DNA of 64,000 nucleotides from Leptobacterium flavescens (GTDB lineage: Bacteria; Bacteroidota; Bacteroidia; Flavobacteriales; Flavobacteriaceae), in NCBI RefSeq assembly GCF_010671605.1, contig NZ_JAABOO010000003.1:623993-687992 (forward strand), in the 5' to 3' direction. How positions within the stretch are numbered: the stretch's first letter is position 1; every line of letters begins with the position of its first letter. Under the pieces are notes generated by a model, which was not told the DNA's origin, ran no database searches, and was given only the letters and a program-made list of their open reading frames with translations. Both the position numbers and the translations under genes were made by a program. Shown here piece by piece: positions 24,479-32,840 of the stretch.

Positions 24479-26092
24479 TTATGTTTTTATCAGTTCGCTA
24501 TTACCCTGTTTTTTTTGAGAGTCAGATGAGTATGCAGGTGGTGCTGCGATCAGCTCATCTATAAATAAACCGAGGTCCTTGATCTCGTATTCCTTAGGGA
24601 AATAGTATCCGTTTATAACCGTGGCAGGAGTGTAATTAATGCTGTTGGCTTTACACCACTCCGATTGTGCTTCCAGGAGGTGTTTGTAGGTCAGTTTTTT
24701 ACTGATACCGAACTTCTTCTGCCAGGAAGCTATATTCCTGTCCTGAAACCATTCTTTAAAGGCATCCAGGCATTTTTCTTCATCTTCCAGGAAGAATTTT
24801 TCCAGCAAGCGATGGGAGATCTGAGTCCCTTCATTGTTCTCGCTTTGGTAATTGACATTAAAAACGAAGGAGATGTGTATATCTTCGGCATGTGTATCCA
24901 GAAGACTTGTATAAGTTTGAAAGGAAGCTTTGCAAAAACCGCAAAGCGGGTTGGTAATGGCTATAATTTTTAAGGGAGCTTTTGGATTCCCGAAACTTAT
25001 AAGCGAACCTGAATCATAGATCTTATCGTCTTTAACAAGTGCCTTTTTTGTGAGCAAACCGGTAAACAATTCAAGGTTTCGCTTGAATTTCATAAAATCG
25101 ATCCGGGCAGATCTTAAACTGTGATTTTCCTTTATCAGAGGCTTTAATCTTGTCCATAAAAAAAGCGATGCAGCAAAAGCGAAAACAAAAAAGGAAACTT
25201 CTTTGACAGGGAGATAAAAAGGAGTATTCCCGATGAGTGTTAGCGAAAACTGGGTAACTATCACTGCTGCGATCCCTAAACAGAGCAGGCACCATTTTTT
25301 TACGGAATACCACTGATAGAATACAGAGTAGATCAATACCGGCACAGAAAGTGCCCCTATACTCATTAAAATAGAATTCTGATAGCCGTTAAACAACAGA
25401 AACAGGATAAGGGTGGCAGAATAGGAGATAGCCATATCGCTTAAGGAAACCAGACCGAATAACTTTGCTCCGTTAGATTTGATCACATCAGAACAGCTCG
25501 TATTCGAATATTTGGTACAGAGCTTAACAATATTGGCTGTATTTAAACCCATTTCTTCTCTGGCGATCAAAAAACTAAGATAGGCCCCTCCAAAGGAGAG
25601 AAGATAATAGAGGACTGGGATCAGTTCAAAATTGTTCCAGCCGTACAGAAAAAGTGAAGCCACAATCAAAAGTCCACCGACCAGCTTAAAATTCGATATC
25701 CTTTTGATCTTTTTATCGAGCTCAGGTTTTTGCGGCTCTATAGCTATGATTGTAGGGCCCCATCTGGGCTCAAAATCTTCCAGTTGTATTTTTTCTTTAT
25801 GCCCTTTATCGCTATATATGCGTATCCTGGTATTTGAAGGGTGTCGGCTTACCATAACCAGCTGTTTTCCTTCTTCGGTCCCTACAAGGGTCAGGAAATG
25901 CTCAGGGAGCTGATCGAGGTATTCTTTAGGTATGGAGGCCGCAATGTTTTCTATTTTAAAATAATCCAGAGTATCTGTAATCGATTTTAAAGAAGGATAA
26001 TCGGGATGGGCCAGCAATTGTAATTTTAAATCCTGAGAGTCAATGTTTAAGTAATTGGACTCAACAAGATATTTCAATACGAGTTTATCCAT
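24479..26092 (-). CDS. C39-like / VKOR / thioredoxin fusion, predicted thiol oxidase for secreted peptides
   Basis: This 537-residue protein has three parts. Residues 1-118 resemble a C39 double-glycine peptidase fold (LLAHPDYPSLKSITDTLDYF; LEDFEPRWGPTIIAI) but lack the catalytic Cys and His. Residues about 135-315 are a VKOR domain with about six helices, loop Cys192/Cys200 and the CLLC active site Cys268/Cys271. Residues about 350-515 are a DsbA/thioredoxin-like domain with Cys384-Gly-Phe-Cys387. VKOR-Dsb fusions make disulfides in the periplasm. Three Cys-rich peptides with related leaders follow, so they are its probable substrates, with the C39-like part perhaps binding leaders. Confidence 0.88.
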   Translation of the reverse strand: MDKLVLKYLVESNYLNIDSQDLKLQLLAHPDYPSLKSITDTLDYFKIENIAASIPKEYLDQLPEHFLTLVGTEEGKQLVMVSRHPSNTRIRIYSDKGHKEKIQLEDFEPRWGPTIIAIEPQKPELDKKIKRISNFKLVGGLLIVASLFLYGWNNFELIPVLYYLLSFGGAYLSFLIAREEMGLNTANIVKLCTKYSNTSCSDVIKSNGAKLFGLVSLSDMAISYSATLILFLLFNGYQNSILMSIGALSVPVLIYSVFYQWYSVKKWCLLCLGIAAVIVTQFSLTLIGNTPFYLPVKEVSFFVFAFAASLFLWTRLKPLIKENHSLRSARIDFMKFKRNLELFTGLLTKKALVKDDKIYDSGSLISFGNPKAPLKIIAITNPLCGFCKASFQTYTSLLDTHAEDIHISFVFNVNYQSENNEGTQISHRLLEKFFLEDEEKCLDAFKEWFQDRNIASWQKKFGISKKLTYKHLLEAQSEWCKANSINYTPATVINGYYFPKEYEIKDLGLFIDELIAAPPAYSSDSQKKQGNSELIKT

Positions 26093-26132
26093 TTTAAAAA
26101 TGTTAATTGTGTGTATTAGCAGCTTTTACTGC

Positions 26133-26157
26133 AATCATTTGTACGAAATAAATGATT
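26133..26157. promoter_or_regulatory. Operator-like inverted repeat upstream of the VKOR-fusion gene
   Basis: AATCATTT (26133-26140) and AAATGATT (26150-26157) are perfect inverted repeats with a 9-base spacer, about 40-65 bases before the start of the VKOR-fusion gene. The spacing is compatible with a dimeric regulator site. No regulator gene is adjacent. Confidence 0.4.
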
Positions 26158-26355
26158 TGTTATGGTTGGAACTTTCTATAAAATTAAGAAGAGTATAGAT
26201 TAAGAAGTCAAAATCATCGACAAATTACATAATATTTAACGTTTACTTAAAAGATGCCTTGTTTTGAGCTTTAACTGTATTATATTGGAATAAAAATACC
26301 GTAGTCAGAGTGTTTTTTTACCTCAATTACGGATGTTTTTTTAAACTTTTTGCAA

Positions 26356-26385
26356 TTGGAATTTCCCATGCTATTTATAAATTTG
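26356..26385 (+). promoter_or_regulatory. Candidate promoter of the nuclease gene
   Basis: TTG at 26356-26358 is followed after 19 bases by TAAATTTG (26378-26385), matching the Bacteroidota TTG / TAnnTTTG promoter form and spacing. The start codon lies 18 bases further on, implying a short leader. Confidence 0.5.
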
Positions 26386-26403
26386 AAGGCTAATTTATTT
26401 TAA

Positions 26404-27213
26404 ATGAGAAAGAAATCCTTTTATTCTGTTGCCATAGTGCTGCTGACTATTTTGTTTTTTGTGATCGAGGAGTATGTGCTGACAGAACCGGAAAACAGGA
26501 CTCCGGTTGAGGAAAATGACCCTGAGCCAGGAGAAGGGATCAATACTTTTTATCTTCCGACCTCTACAACACGTCAGGTAGTACATCATAATTACTACTC
26601 CCTGTCTTACGATGAAGCACATGAACAGGCAGAGTGGGTGGCGTACGAGCTTAAAAAAGCACATCTTTCCCAAAACAATATAAAACGGCCGTATTTTATC
26701 GAGGATCCCAAGCTGAGATCGCGTTCTGCAGATTGGAGGAATTACAAGAATTCCGGCTACGACAGAGGGCATTTATGTCCGGCAGGAGACAGAAGGTTTT
26801 CTGTTCCGGCTTATAATGAGACCTTTTATACCAGTAATGTAACTCCTCAGAAACACAGCTTTAACAGCGGAATATGGAACAGACTGGAGCAAAAGAGCAG
26901 ATACTGGGCAAAAAAATATGACGGGATCTTTGTGGTAACGGGAGGTATTCTTAACAAGGAGCTGAAAACTATCGGAAAGGAAGGAGTATCTGTACCGGAG
27001 TACTTTTATAAGGTCTTGCTGGACAACCAGAACGGGAATTATAAGATCATAGGCTTTCTGATCCCTCATGAAGAAAGTAGTAGTTCCCTGGAAGACTTTG
27101 TAGTTCCGGTAGACAGGATCGAGGAGCTTACCGGGATAGATTTTTTTACCAAACTGGATGATCGGATAGAGGAAAAACTGGAATCAATCAATGGAAGCAG
27201 TGACTGGTTTTAG
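26404..27213 (+). CDS. DNA/RNA non-specific endonuclease, membrane-anchored or secreted
   Basis: This 269-residue protein has an N-terminal hydrophobic segment (about residues 8-22) that serves as an anchor or signal. The NUC-type beta-beta-alpha-metal nuclease core carries DRGHLCPAGD at about 120-129, with His123 as the predicted base, and Asn154 and Glu162 in FNSGIWNRLE as metal-site residues. It would degrade nucleic acids outside the cytoplasm. Its stop codon is one base from the convergent rodA stop. No immunity gene is adjacent, so a nutrient-scavenging role is more likely than toxin use. Confidence 0.9.
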   Translation: MRKKSFYSVAIVLLTILFFVIEEYVLTEPENRTPVEENDPEPGEGINTFYLPTSTTRQVVHHNYYSLSYDEAHEQAEWVAYELKKAHLSQNNIKRPYFIEDPKLRSRSADWRNYKNSGYDRGHLCPAGDRRFSVPAYNETFYTSNVTPQKHSFNSGIWNRLEQKSRYWAKKYDGIFVVTGGILNKELKTIGKEGVSVPEYFYKVLLDNQNGNYKIIGFLIPHEESSSSLEDFVVPVDRIEELTGIDFFTKLDDRIEEKLESINGSSDWF

Positions 27214-27214
27214 C

Positions 27215-28498
27215 TTATAGCCATTCATTGATCCTGTTGGCATCTAACTTAAGAAAGATAAAGAGCAGAATGGTGAAGCCCCAAAGCCCCGATCCTCCGT
27301 AGCTAAAGAACGGAAGTGGGATCCCCACAGTCGGGAGAAGGCCGATAACCATTCCGATATTGATGGCAAAATGGAAAAATAAAATAGAAGCCACACTATA
27401 ACCGTATATCCGGCTAAACTGAGATTTCTGTCTTTCGGCTAAAAACAGGAGTCGCAACAGCAAAATAGAGAATAAAAGAACTACCAGAGTACTTCCTGCA
27501 AAACCCCATTCTTCACCTACCGTACTAAAGATAAAATCGGTATGCTGTTCCGGAACAAAATCTCCTTTTGTCCTGGTACCTTCCAGGTATCCCTTTCCGA
27601 AAAAACCACCGGAACCGATAGCAGATTCCGATTGAAAAGTGTTGTAGCCAATGGTTTTTCTTATCTCATCAAGTTTTTGCGGGTCTTTTTCCAATCGTAA
27701 CCAAAGTCCGAAGCGGTCTCTGTGCCTTTGCTCGAATACATTATTGTAAATAAAACTAACCGAATAGGAAAATCCGATAGCCGCTATAAGTGTAATTAAA
27801 TAGGGGAGAACAGAAGTCCTTTTGTTCCTTCGTTTTTTAACAATAAATACCAGCAGTACAATAGCAAAACTCCCGAAAGCAACCCAGGCGGACTGAAAGA
27901 TAAGAGTAGCTACAAAAAGCAATATTGCAACCAGACCTATAAACAGGTAGAGAGGAGAAAGCCCTTCTCTGTATAGAACAAAGAAGAAAGAGGCATAAAC
28001 CAAAGCACTTCCCGGATCGGGTTGAGGGATGATCAATAGTGCCGGTATGGCAATGATAAGCAGAGCCCTTAACTGATCTTTAAGCCTGTTTATACTGGTT
28101 TGTATATCGCTGAGGTATTTAGCCAGAGCGAGCGCCGTTGCCGCCTTGGCAAATTCCGATGGCTGGAGGGTCATCCCTCCGATCGCATACCAGGAGGTAG
28201 CTCCGTTTACATTTTTTCCGAAAACAAACAAGCCGAGAAGAAAAACCAGGGAAACCAGGTAAATGATACTGGAAAACCGTTCGTAGAACTTTGCTTCGAC
28301 AGATAAGACCAGGATGATGAGAAAAACGCTTAGACCTATAAAGAACAATTGCTTTCCGTATGGAAGCGTAAGGTTAAAAACAGAAGTGTTCTCATCGGTA
28401 AGGGTGGTAGAATAGATATTCAGCCAGCCTATGATAACCAGTGAAAAATAAAGTAAAATGCTTAACCAGTCTATTTTTTGAATCAGCTTAGCGCTCAT
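27215..28498 (-). CDS. rodA: Rod-shape protein RodA (SEDS peptidoglycan polymerase)
   Basis: This 427-residue polytopic protein belongs to the SEDS family. Characteristic sequences are IGGMTLQPSEFAKAATALAL, IPQPDPGSALVY, HTDFIFSTVGEEWGF and PLPFFSYGGSG. RodA polymerises glycan strands during side-wall growth together with the class B PBP encoded just upstream. The start overlaps the mrdA stop by 11 bases. It is the last gene of the mreB-mreC-mreD-mrdA-rodA operon. Confidence 0.95.
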   Translation of the reverse strand: MSAKLIQKIDWLSILLYFSLVIIGWLNIYSTTLTDENTSVFNLTLPYGKQLFFIGLSVFLIILVLSVEAKFYERFSSIIYLVSLVFLLGLFVFGKNVNGATSWYAIGGMTLQPSEFAKAATALALAKYLSDIQTSINRLKDQLRALLIIAIPALLIIPQPDPGSALVYASFFFVLYREGLSPLYLFIGLVAILLFVATLIFQSAWVAFGSFAIVLLVFIVKKRRNKRTSVLPYLITLIAAIGFSYSVSFIYNNVFEQRHRDRFGLWLRLEKDPQKLDEIRKTIGYNTFQSESAIGSGGFFGKGYLEGTRTKGDFVPEQHTDFIFSTVGEEWGFAGSTLVVLLFSILLLRLLFLAERQKSQFSRIYGYSVASILFFHFAINIGMVIGLLPTVGIPLPFFSYGGSGLWGFTILLFIFLKLDANRINEWL

Positions 28499-30407
28499 CT
28501 TCTATTGTTGGCTTCTCGCCATTTATGCTAATAAAATCCTTTCCGTCATTAATTCTGAAAGATTTGCCGCTTAAGGGTTTTGCGTACTCTTCCTCCAGAC
28601 TGCCATTCAGCACATAATCTTCCATGTCCTTCCTGCTGATCTCTCCCTTGATGTATTTTTCTATCATCAGGCCTGCAATCCTTCCTGCCCATCGATTTCC
28701 CCAATATCCGTTTTCCACAAAAACAGCAATGGCTATTTTCGGGTCTTCAATCGGAGCAAAAGCAACAAAGATCGAATGATCTGTCAGCTGCGCTCTTTCA
28801 CCGTTAATCCTGGTGAAATTCTCAACCGTTCCGGTCTTTCCGGCGATCTTGATCCCCGGGACCTGGATCCATTTTGCAGTTCCTTTATTATAAACATCAT
28901 ACATACCCTGAATAACAGGTTCAAAATGCTCAGGGCTTATGGTCGTGAAGTGTTTTTCCGTGTATTTTTTCGCGATGGTATCCCTTTTACCTACCTTTTT
29001 TAAGATGTGCGGTTTGATGTACCATCCGCGATTGGCGATAGCTGCCGTAATATTTGCCAGCTGGATAGGAGTGGTAAGGATTTCTCCCTGACCGATCGCA
29101 TTAGAGATGGTATTCGTGGCAAACCAGCGTTTCTCTCCGTATTTCCTGTTGTATTCACCTTCACCCGGAACCCTTCCTCTCTTCCCTGTAGGCAGGTCGT
29201 AATCCAGATAGTTCCCAAGGCCAAAGCTTTTGATATGGTCAGACCATTTATTTATCCCCTCTGCCGGGCTTGGGTATTTTTCGATAACTCTTCTGTAAAC
29301 ATTGGCAAAATACGAGTTACAGGACTCGTATATCCCTCTGTTCATATTATTTCTGGCTCCGCTATTGCAATGACAGCCCATAAAAGAACTCCTTCCGTAA
29401 CGATAACCGTGATAACAGGTAAAAGTGGTATGCTCGTTTACAACTTCTTCCTCAAGGGCAATAAGAGCATTTAATGTTTTAAAAGGCGATCCCGGAGAAT
29501 ACATTGCCAGCAGACCGCGATCGAAAGTAGGATTGGCGATAGAATCGTAATAGAGTTTGGTGTAGTTTCTGGAACGCTGCCTTCCAACCAGTAAAGCAGG
29601 GTCGTAGGTAGGTGCCGAGACCAGACTGAGGATCTCTCCCGTCTTTGGATCCAGAGCAACGATCCCGCCTCTTTTGTTTACCATTAACTGTTCTCCATAC
29701 ATCTGCAGATCCCTGTCGAGGGTCAGGTGTATATCATTCCCCTGAATGGGGAGGGTATCATAGGAACCGTTTTTATAAGGGCCGATAACCCGGTTAAAAC
29801 GATCTTTCTGTATAAATTTTACGCCTTTCCTTCCTCTTAATACCTCTTCGTACTGTTCTTCTACTCCCTGTCTTCCGATCAGTTCTCCCGATTGGTAATA
29901 AGTGTGTTTTTTAAGATCGCGCTCGTTTACCTCACTAATATATCCGAGGACATTGGCGGCCGTACTCTCTGCATAATAGCGAAGAGAACGCTTCTGTATA
30001 TAGAAGCCTTCGTATTTTCTCATTTTTTCCTGCAGCAGGGCGTATTCACCTTTGGAAAGCTGAGGGACAAATACCGAGGGAAGCCTGGGAGAGTATACCC
30101 GTGCTTTTCGGTATTTCTCAATAAAATCTTCCTTACTGATGTTTAAGAGCTTGCAAAACTCCAGGGTATCCAGAGCTTTTACATCCTTGGGAATGACCAT
30201 GACATCATACGCCGGCTGATTGGCTACAAGAAGCTGCCCGTTACGATCGTATATGTATCCCCGTTCAGGATAATCATAGATGGCTTTTATCGCAGTATCG
30301 TCCAAAAGATTACCGGTAGGAGGGTTCCAGACCTGTAAATACGATAGCCGCCCGATATATACGATGGCTATAATTACGACGATAGAGGATAAAAGTAGTT
30401 TTCTCAT
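28488..30407 (-). CDS. mrdA: Penicillin-binding protein 2 (peptidoglycan transpeptidase)
   Basis: This 639-residue class B PBP has one N-terminal membrane helix (about residues 5-22), a pedestal region (about 50-210) and a transpeptidase domain. The active-site motifs are SPFK in YSPGSPFKTL (catalytic Ser), the SCN triad in ESCNSYFANV and KTG in AGKTGTVENF. It crosslinks side-wall peptidoglycan in the elongasome with RodA. The start overlaps the mreD stop by 4 bases. Confidence 0.95.
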   Translation of the reverse strand: MRKLLLSSIVVIIAIVYIGRLSYLQVWNPPTGNLLDDTAIKAIYDYPERGYIYDRNGQLLVANQPAYDVMVIPKDVKALDTLEFCKLLNISKEDFIEKYRKARVYSPRLPSVFVPQLSKGEYALLQEKMRKYEGFYIQKRSLRYYAESTAANVLGYISEVNERDLKKHTYYQSGELIGRQGVEEQYEEVLRGRKGVKFIQKDRFNRVIGPYKNGSYDTLPIQGNDIHLTLDRDLQMYGEQLMVNKRGGIVALDPKTGEILSLVSAPTYDPALLVGRQRSRNYTKLYYDSIANPTFDRGLLAMYSPGSPFKTLNALIALEEEVVNEHTTFTCYHGYRYGRSSFMGCHCNSGARNNMNRGIYESCNSYFANVYRRVIEKYPSPAEGINKWSDHIKSFGLGNYLDYDLPTGKRGRVPGEGEYNRKYGEKRWFATNTISNAIGQGEILTTPIQLANITAAIANRGWYIKPHILKKVGKRDTIAKKYTEKHFTTISPEHFEPVIQGMYDVYNKGTAKWIQVPGIKIAGKTGTVENFTRINGERAQLTDHSIFVAFAPIEDPKIAIAVFVENGYWGNRWAGRIAGLMIEKYIKGEISRKDMEDYVLNGSLEEEYAKPLSGKSFRINDGKDFISINGEKPTIEDER

Positions 30408-30913
30408 GATTTGGCTTTTCTAAGAAGGGGTATGATCAATAAGCATAAAAATACGGTAAATACACTGGAAAATAACGTATTTTTTAATATAGAAAGTATA
30501 TTAGAGAAGCTAAAAATTTCCAGACCGAAAAGTATAAGGTGGTGAATGAGTATCATAATGATTAGATATACCACTCTCTGGCCAATGGGAGTATTACTTA
30601 TTTTAATGATCTGGTATTCGTAAATATTCCCGAATGCAAACTTAAGCACTACCGGTCTTATGTAAGCAATACAGACCGATGCAGCTGCATTGACCCCTCC
30701 GGTATCACTGAAGAGATCGACAAAAAAACCGATCAGAAAAGCCAGGAAAAGGAACTGTGCCCGGTTTTCTTTTTTAATGGGATAGAGGAGGATAAAAAGG
30801 ATATAGATATACGGATTTATAAATCCAAGGAAATCTATATGATTAAACACAAGTACCTGGGCAAGGACCAGGAGAATAAAACGGACAATATTTAAGATGA
30901 TATCACTGTTCAT
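30404..30913 (-). CDS. mreD: Rod-shape protein MreD
   Basis: This 169-residue membrane protein has five to six hydrophobic segments. The segment LAFLIGFFVDLFSDTGGVNAA matches the conserved core of MreD proteins (the full run is 21 residues, at about 55-75). It overlaps mreC by 11 bases and mrdA by 4 bases, consistent with tight coupling. MreD is a membrane component of the elongation machinery, and its short, poorly conserved sequence is recognised partly by position. Confidence 0.88.
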   Translation of the reverse strand: MNSDIILNIVRFILLVLAQVLVFNHIDFLGFINPYIYILFILLYPIKKENRAQFLFLAFLIGFFVDLFSDTGGVNAAASVCIAYIRPVVLKFAFGNIYEYQIIKISNTPIGQRVVYLIIMILIHHLILFGLEIFSFSNILSILKNTLFSSVFTVFLCLLIIPLLRKAKS

Positions 30914-31730
30914 TCGTCAGGTTTTCCAATTGCTTAATTTCATCCGTATTCATGTTCTCTATAATATAAACATGCTCCAGGCTGGTCATATCATTAAACA
31001 GCTTAACGTTTATAATATAATAGTTCTCGGAATCGTCGAATTTAAAATCCATGATGGTCCCGATTGGGATATTCTTAGGGAAAATGGTAGACATCCCCCC
31101 GGTAATTATGGTGTCTCCCACCTGCGGATTTGCAAGATCCGGGATATCGGTAAGCTGAACAATATTTCTTTTTTTCGTATCCCACTCAAGAGTTCCGAAG
31201 TGAGAGGTGTTTTTTAGCTGAGCATTGATCTCAGACAAGGAATTCAGTACAGATTGCACCGTGCTGTGACCTGAAGAAGTATTGTCTATAATACCTACGA
31301 TCCCGTTCGTGGTTATCACTCCGAGATCCTGCTTTATCCCGTCCTTTTTTCCTTTGTTGATCAGGATATAGTTTTTGGTCTTATTGTAACTGTTCTTGAT
31401 AACGGTTGCACTCTTTATCCTGTAATTAAGGAGATTGTTAGTACTGTCTTTTATAAGAGAATCTACCGTATTCTCGCCCTGATTTAATATAAGATTTCTC
31501 AGTCTCAGGTTTTCTTCAACCAGTTTCTGATTTTGTTCTTTCAGATCGAAATAAGAACTGATATTATTCACAGATTCATAAACTCCCCCGGTTAACCAGT
31601 TAGCCGAATTAATGAATTTGCTTCTGTGATAGGAATGAGATTGAAAAGTAAAGACAAGAGATAATGACAACAATGCAAGGAAAAAGAAAAAATTCCTGTT
31701 TCTTATGAAAAAAGCAATAATATTCTGCAT
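30903..31730 (-). CDS. mreC: Rod-shape protein MreC
   Basis: This 275-residue protein has one N-terminal membrane helix (about residues 14-28), a coiled coil at about 60-85 (LKEQNQKLVEENLRLRNLIL) and a periplasmic beta-barrel domain with KNYILINKGKKDGIKQDLGV and VGIIDNTSSGHSTVQSVL. MreC activates PBP2/RodA and links them to MreB. It begins 15 bases after mreB. Confidence 0.93.
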   Translation of the reverse strand: MQNIIAFFIRNRNFFFFLALLSLSLVFTFQSHSYHRSKFINSANWLTGGVYESVNNISSYFDLKEQNQKLVEENLRLRNLILNQGENTVDSLIKDSTNNLLNYRIKSATVIKNSYNKTKNYILINKGKKDGIKQDLGVITTNGIVGIIDNTSSGHSTVQSVLNSLSEINAQLKNTSHFGTLEWDTKKRNIVQLTDIPDLANPQVGDTIITGGMSTIFPKNIPIGTIMDFKFDDSENYYIINVKLFNDMTSLEHVYIIENMNTDEIKQLENLTNEQ

Positions 31731-31745
31731 GTCATTTTAGCTGTC

Positions 31746-32774
31746 TTATCTGATAAGAATACTCTTGTATCTGTCTATATTCTTTAATGCAATTCCGGTT
31801 CCTCTTACCACAGCTCTTAAAGGATCTTCCGCAATAAAAACAGGAAGATCTGTTTTCTGAGATAGACGCTTATCCAGGCCTCTGAGCATAGATCCTCCTC
31901 CAGCAAGGTAGATCCCGGTATTGTAGATATCGGCTGCAAGCTCCGGCGGGGTTTGCGATAAAGTTTCCATAACCGCATCTTCCACTCTAAGAATAGATTT
32001 GTCCAGGGCTTTGGCAATCTCCCTCCAGGTAATCTGCACCTGCTTAGGCTTTCCTGTTAAAAGATCTCGCCCCTGTACGCTCATTTCTTCCGGCGGGATC
32101 TCCAGATCCTCCGTGGCCGCACCTATCTGGATCTTGATGTTTTCTGCCGTGGTCTCTCCAACGTATAAATTGTGCTGGGTGCGCATGTAGTAGATGATAT
32201 CGTTGGTAAATACATCACCTGCAATCTTCACCGATTTATCACATACGATCCCTCCGAGGGCAATTACGGCAATTTCCGTGGTTCCTCCTCCTATATCTAC
32301 GATCATATTTCCTTTTGGCTGCATGATATCAAGACCAATTCCGATAGCCGCTGCCATAGGTTCGTGAATCAGGTATACTTCCTTCCCGTTAACTCTTTCG
32401 GCAGATTCTTTTACCGCCCTCATTTCAACTTCCGTGATCCCCGACGGGATACAGATCACCATTTTAAGAGAAGGAGTGAATATCTTTTTCTTAAGTGCAG
32501 GAATATTTTTAATGAACATATTGATCATTTTTTCCGAAGCGTCGAAATCTGCAATTACCCCGTCCTTCAGTGGCCTGATCGTTTTTATATTTTCATGCGT
32601 TTTCCCCTGCATCATATTTGCTTCTTTGCCCACTGCAATAATTTTTCCGTTCATACGGTCTCTCGCAACAATAGAAGGACTGTCAACCACAACCTTATCA
32701 TTGTGGATGATCAAAGTATTTGCAGTTCCCAAATCTATTGCTATTTCCTCTGTTAAGAAGTCAAAAAATCCCAT
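31746..32774 (-). CDS. mreB: Rod-shape determining actin homologue MreB
   Basis: This 342-residue protein has actin-fold nucleotide-binding motifs: IAIDLGTANTLI at about residues 10-21, VDIGGGTTEIAVIALGGIV at about 159-177 and LAGGGSMLRGLDKRL near the C-terminus. MreB forms membrane-associated filaments that guide side-wall synthesis. It is the first gene of the mre/mrd operon, with a -7 box and a dyad in its leader. Confidence 0.97.
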   Translation of the reverse strand: MGFFDFLTEEIAIDLGTANTLIIHNDKVVVDSPSIVARDRMNGKIIAVGKEANMMQGKTHENIKTIRPLKDGVIADFDASEKMINMFIKNIPALKKKIFTPSLKMVICIPSGITEVEMRAVKESAERVNGKEVYLIHEPMAAAIGIGLDIMQPKGNMIVDIGGGTTEIAVIALGGIVCDKSVKIAGDVFTNDIIYYMRTQHNLYVGETTAENIKIQIGAATEDLEIPPEEMSVQGRDLLTGKPKQVQITWREIAKALDKSILRVEDAVMETLSQTPPELAADIYNTGIYLAGGGSMLRGLDKRLSQKTDLPVFIAEDPLRAVVRGTGIALKNIDRYKSILIR

Positions 32775-32803
32775 TTAATTTAAGCTATTAATTAATGTTC
32801 CTG

Positions 32804-32825
32804 TACTTATTTGGTCTGATAAGTA
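32804..32825. promoter_or_regulatory. 7-8-7 inverted repeat in the mreB leader
   Basis: TACTTAT (32804-32810) and ATAAGTA (32819-32825) are perfect inverted repeats with an 8-base spacer. On the minus strand they lie just after the -7 box, about at the expected transcription start. This position suits an operator. A related 6-1-6 dyad CTTATCTGATAAG occurs at 31745-31757, at the mreB 3' end. Confidence 0.4.
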
Positions 32826-32826
32826 T

Positions 32827-32834
32827 CAAATGTA
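32827..32834 (-). promoter_or_regulatory. Candidate -7 promoter box of the mre operon
   Basis: On the minus strand this reads TACATTTG, an exact TAnnTTTG match, 52 bases before the mreB ATG and just before the purH stop. No clear -33 element is seen. It suggests the mre operon has its own promoter in addition to any read-through from purH. Confidence 0.4.
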
Positions 32835-32840
32835 ATAAAT

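Larger units (their letters stand above)
26093..26403. other. Intergenic region between divergent VKOR-fusion and nuclease genes
   Basis: No coding sequence or RNA gene is seen in this 311-base AT-rich spacer. It holds an 8-9-8 inverted repeat near the VKOR-fusion start (26133-26157) and a promoter-like pair before the nuclease (26356-26385). A weak CCGTA/TACGG pairing around 26300-26335, followed by a T-run, is too loose to call. Confidence 0.7.

Noticed and set aside
23476-26403. Recent mobile island around the peptide genes
   Set aside because: No integrase, transposase, tRNA or direct repeats are seen at the borders, and base composition looks similar to the flanks by eye.
26404-27213. 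Endonuclease as a secreted toxin with an immunity gene
   Set aside because: No small partner gene is adjacent and no toxin-delivery domain is present. The convergent neighbour is rodA.
32172-32756. 194-codon open frame on the plus strand opposite mreB
   Set aside because: Opposite strand of highly conserved mreB; amino-acid composition is unlike a real protein.
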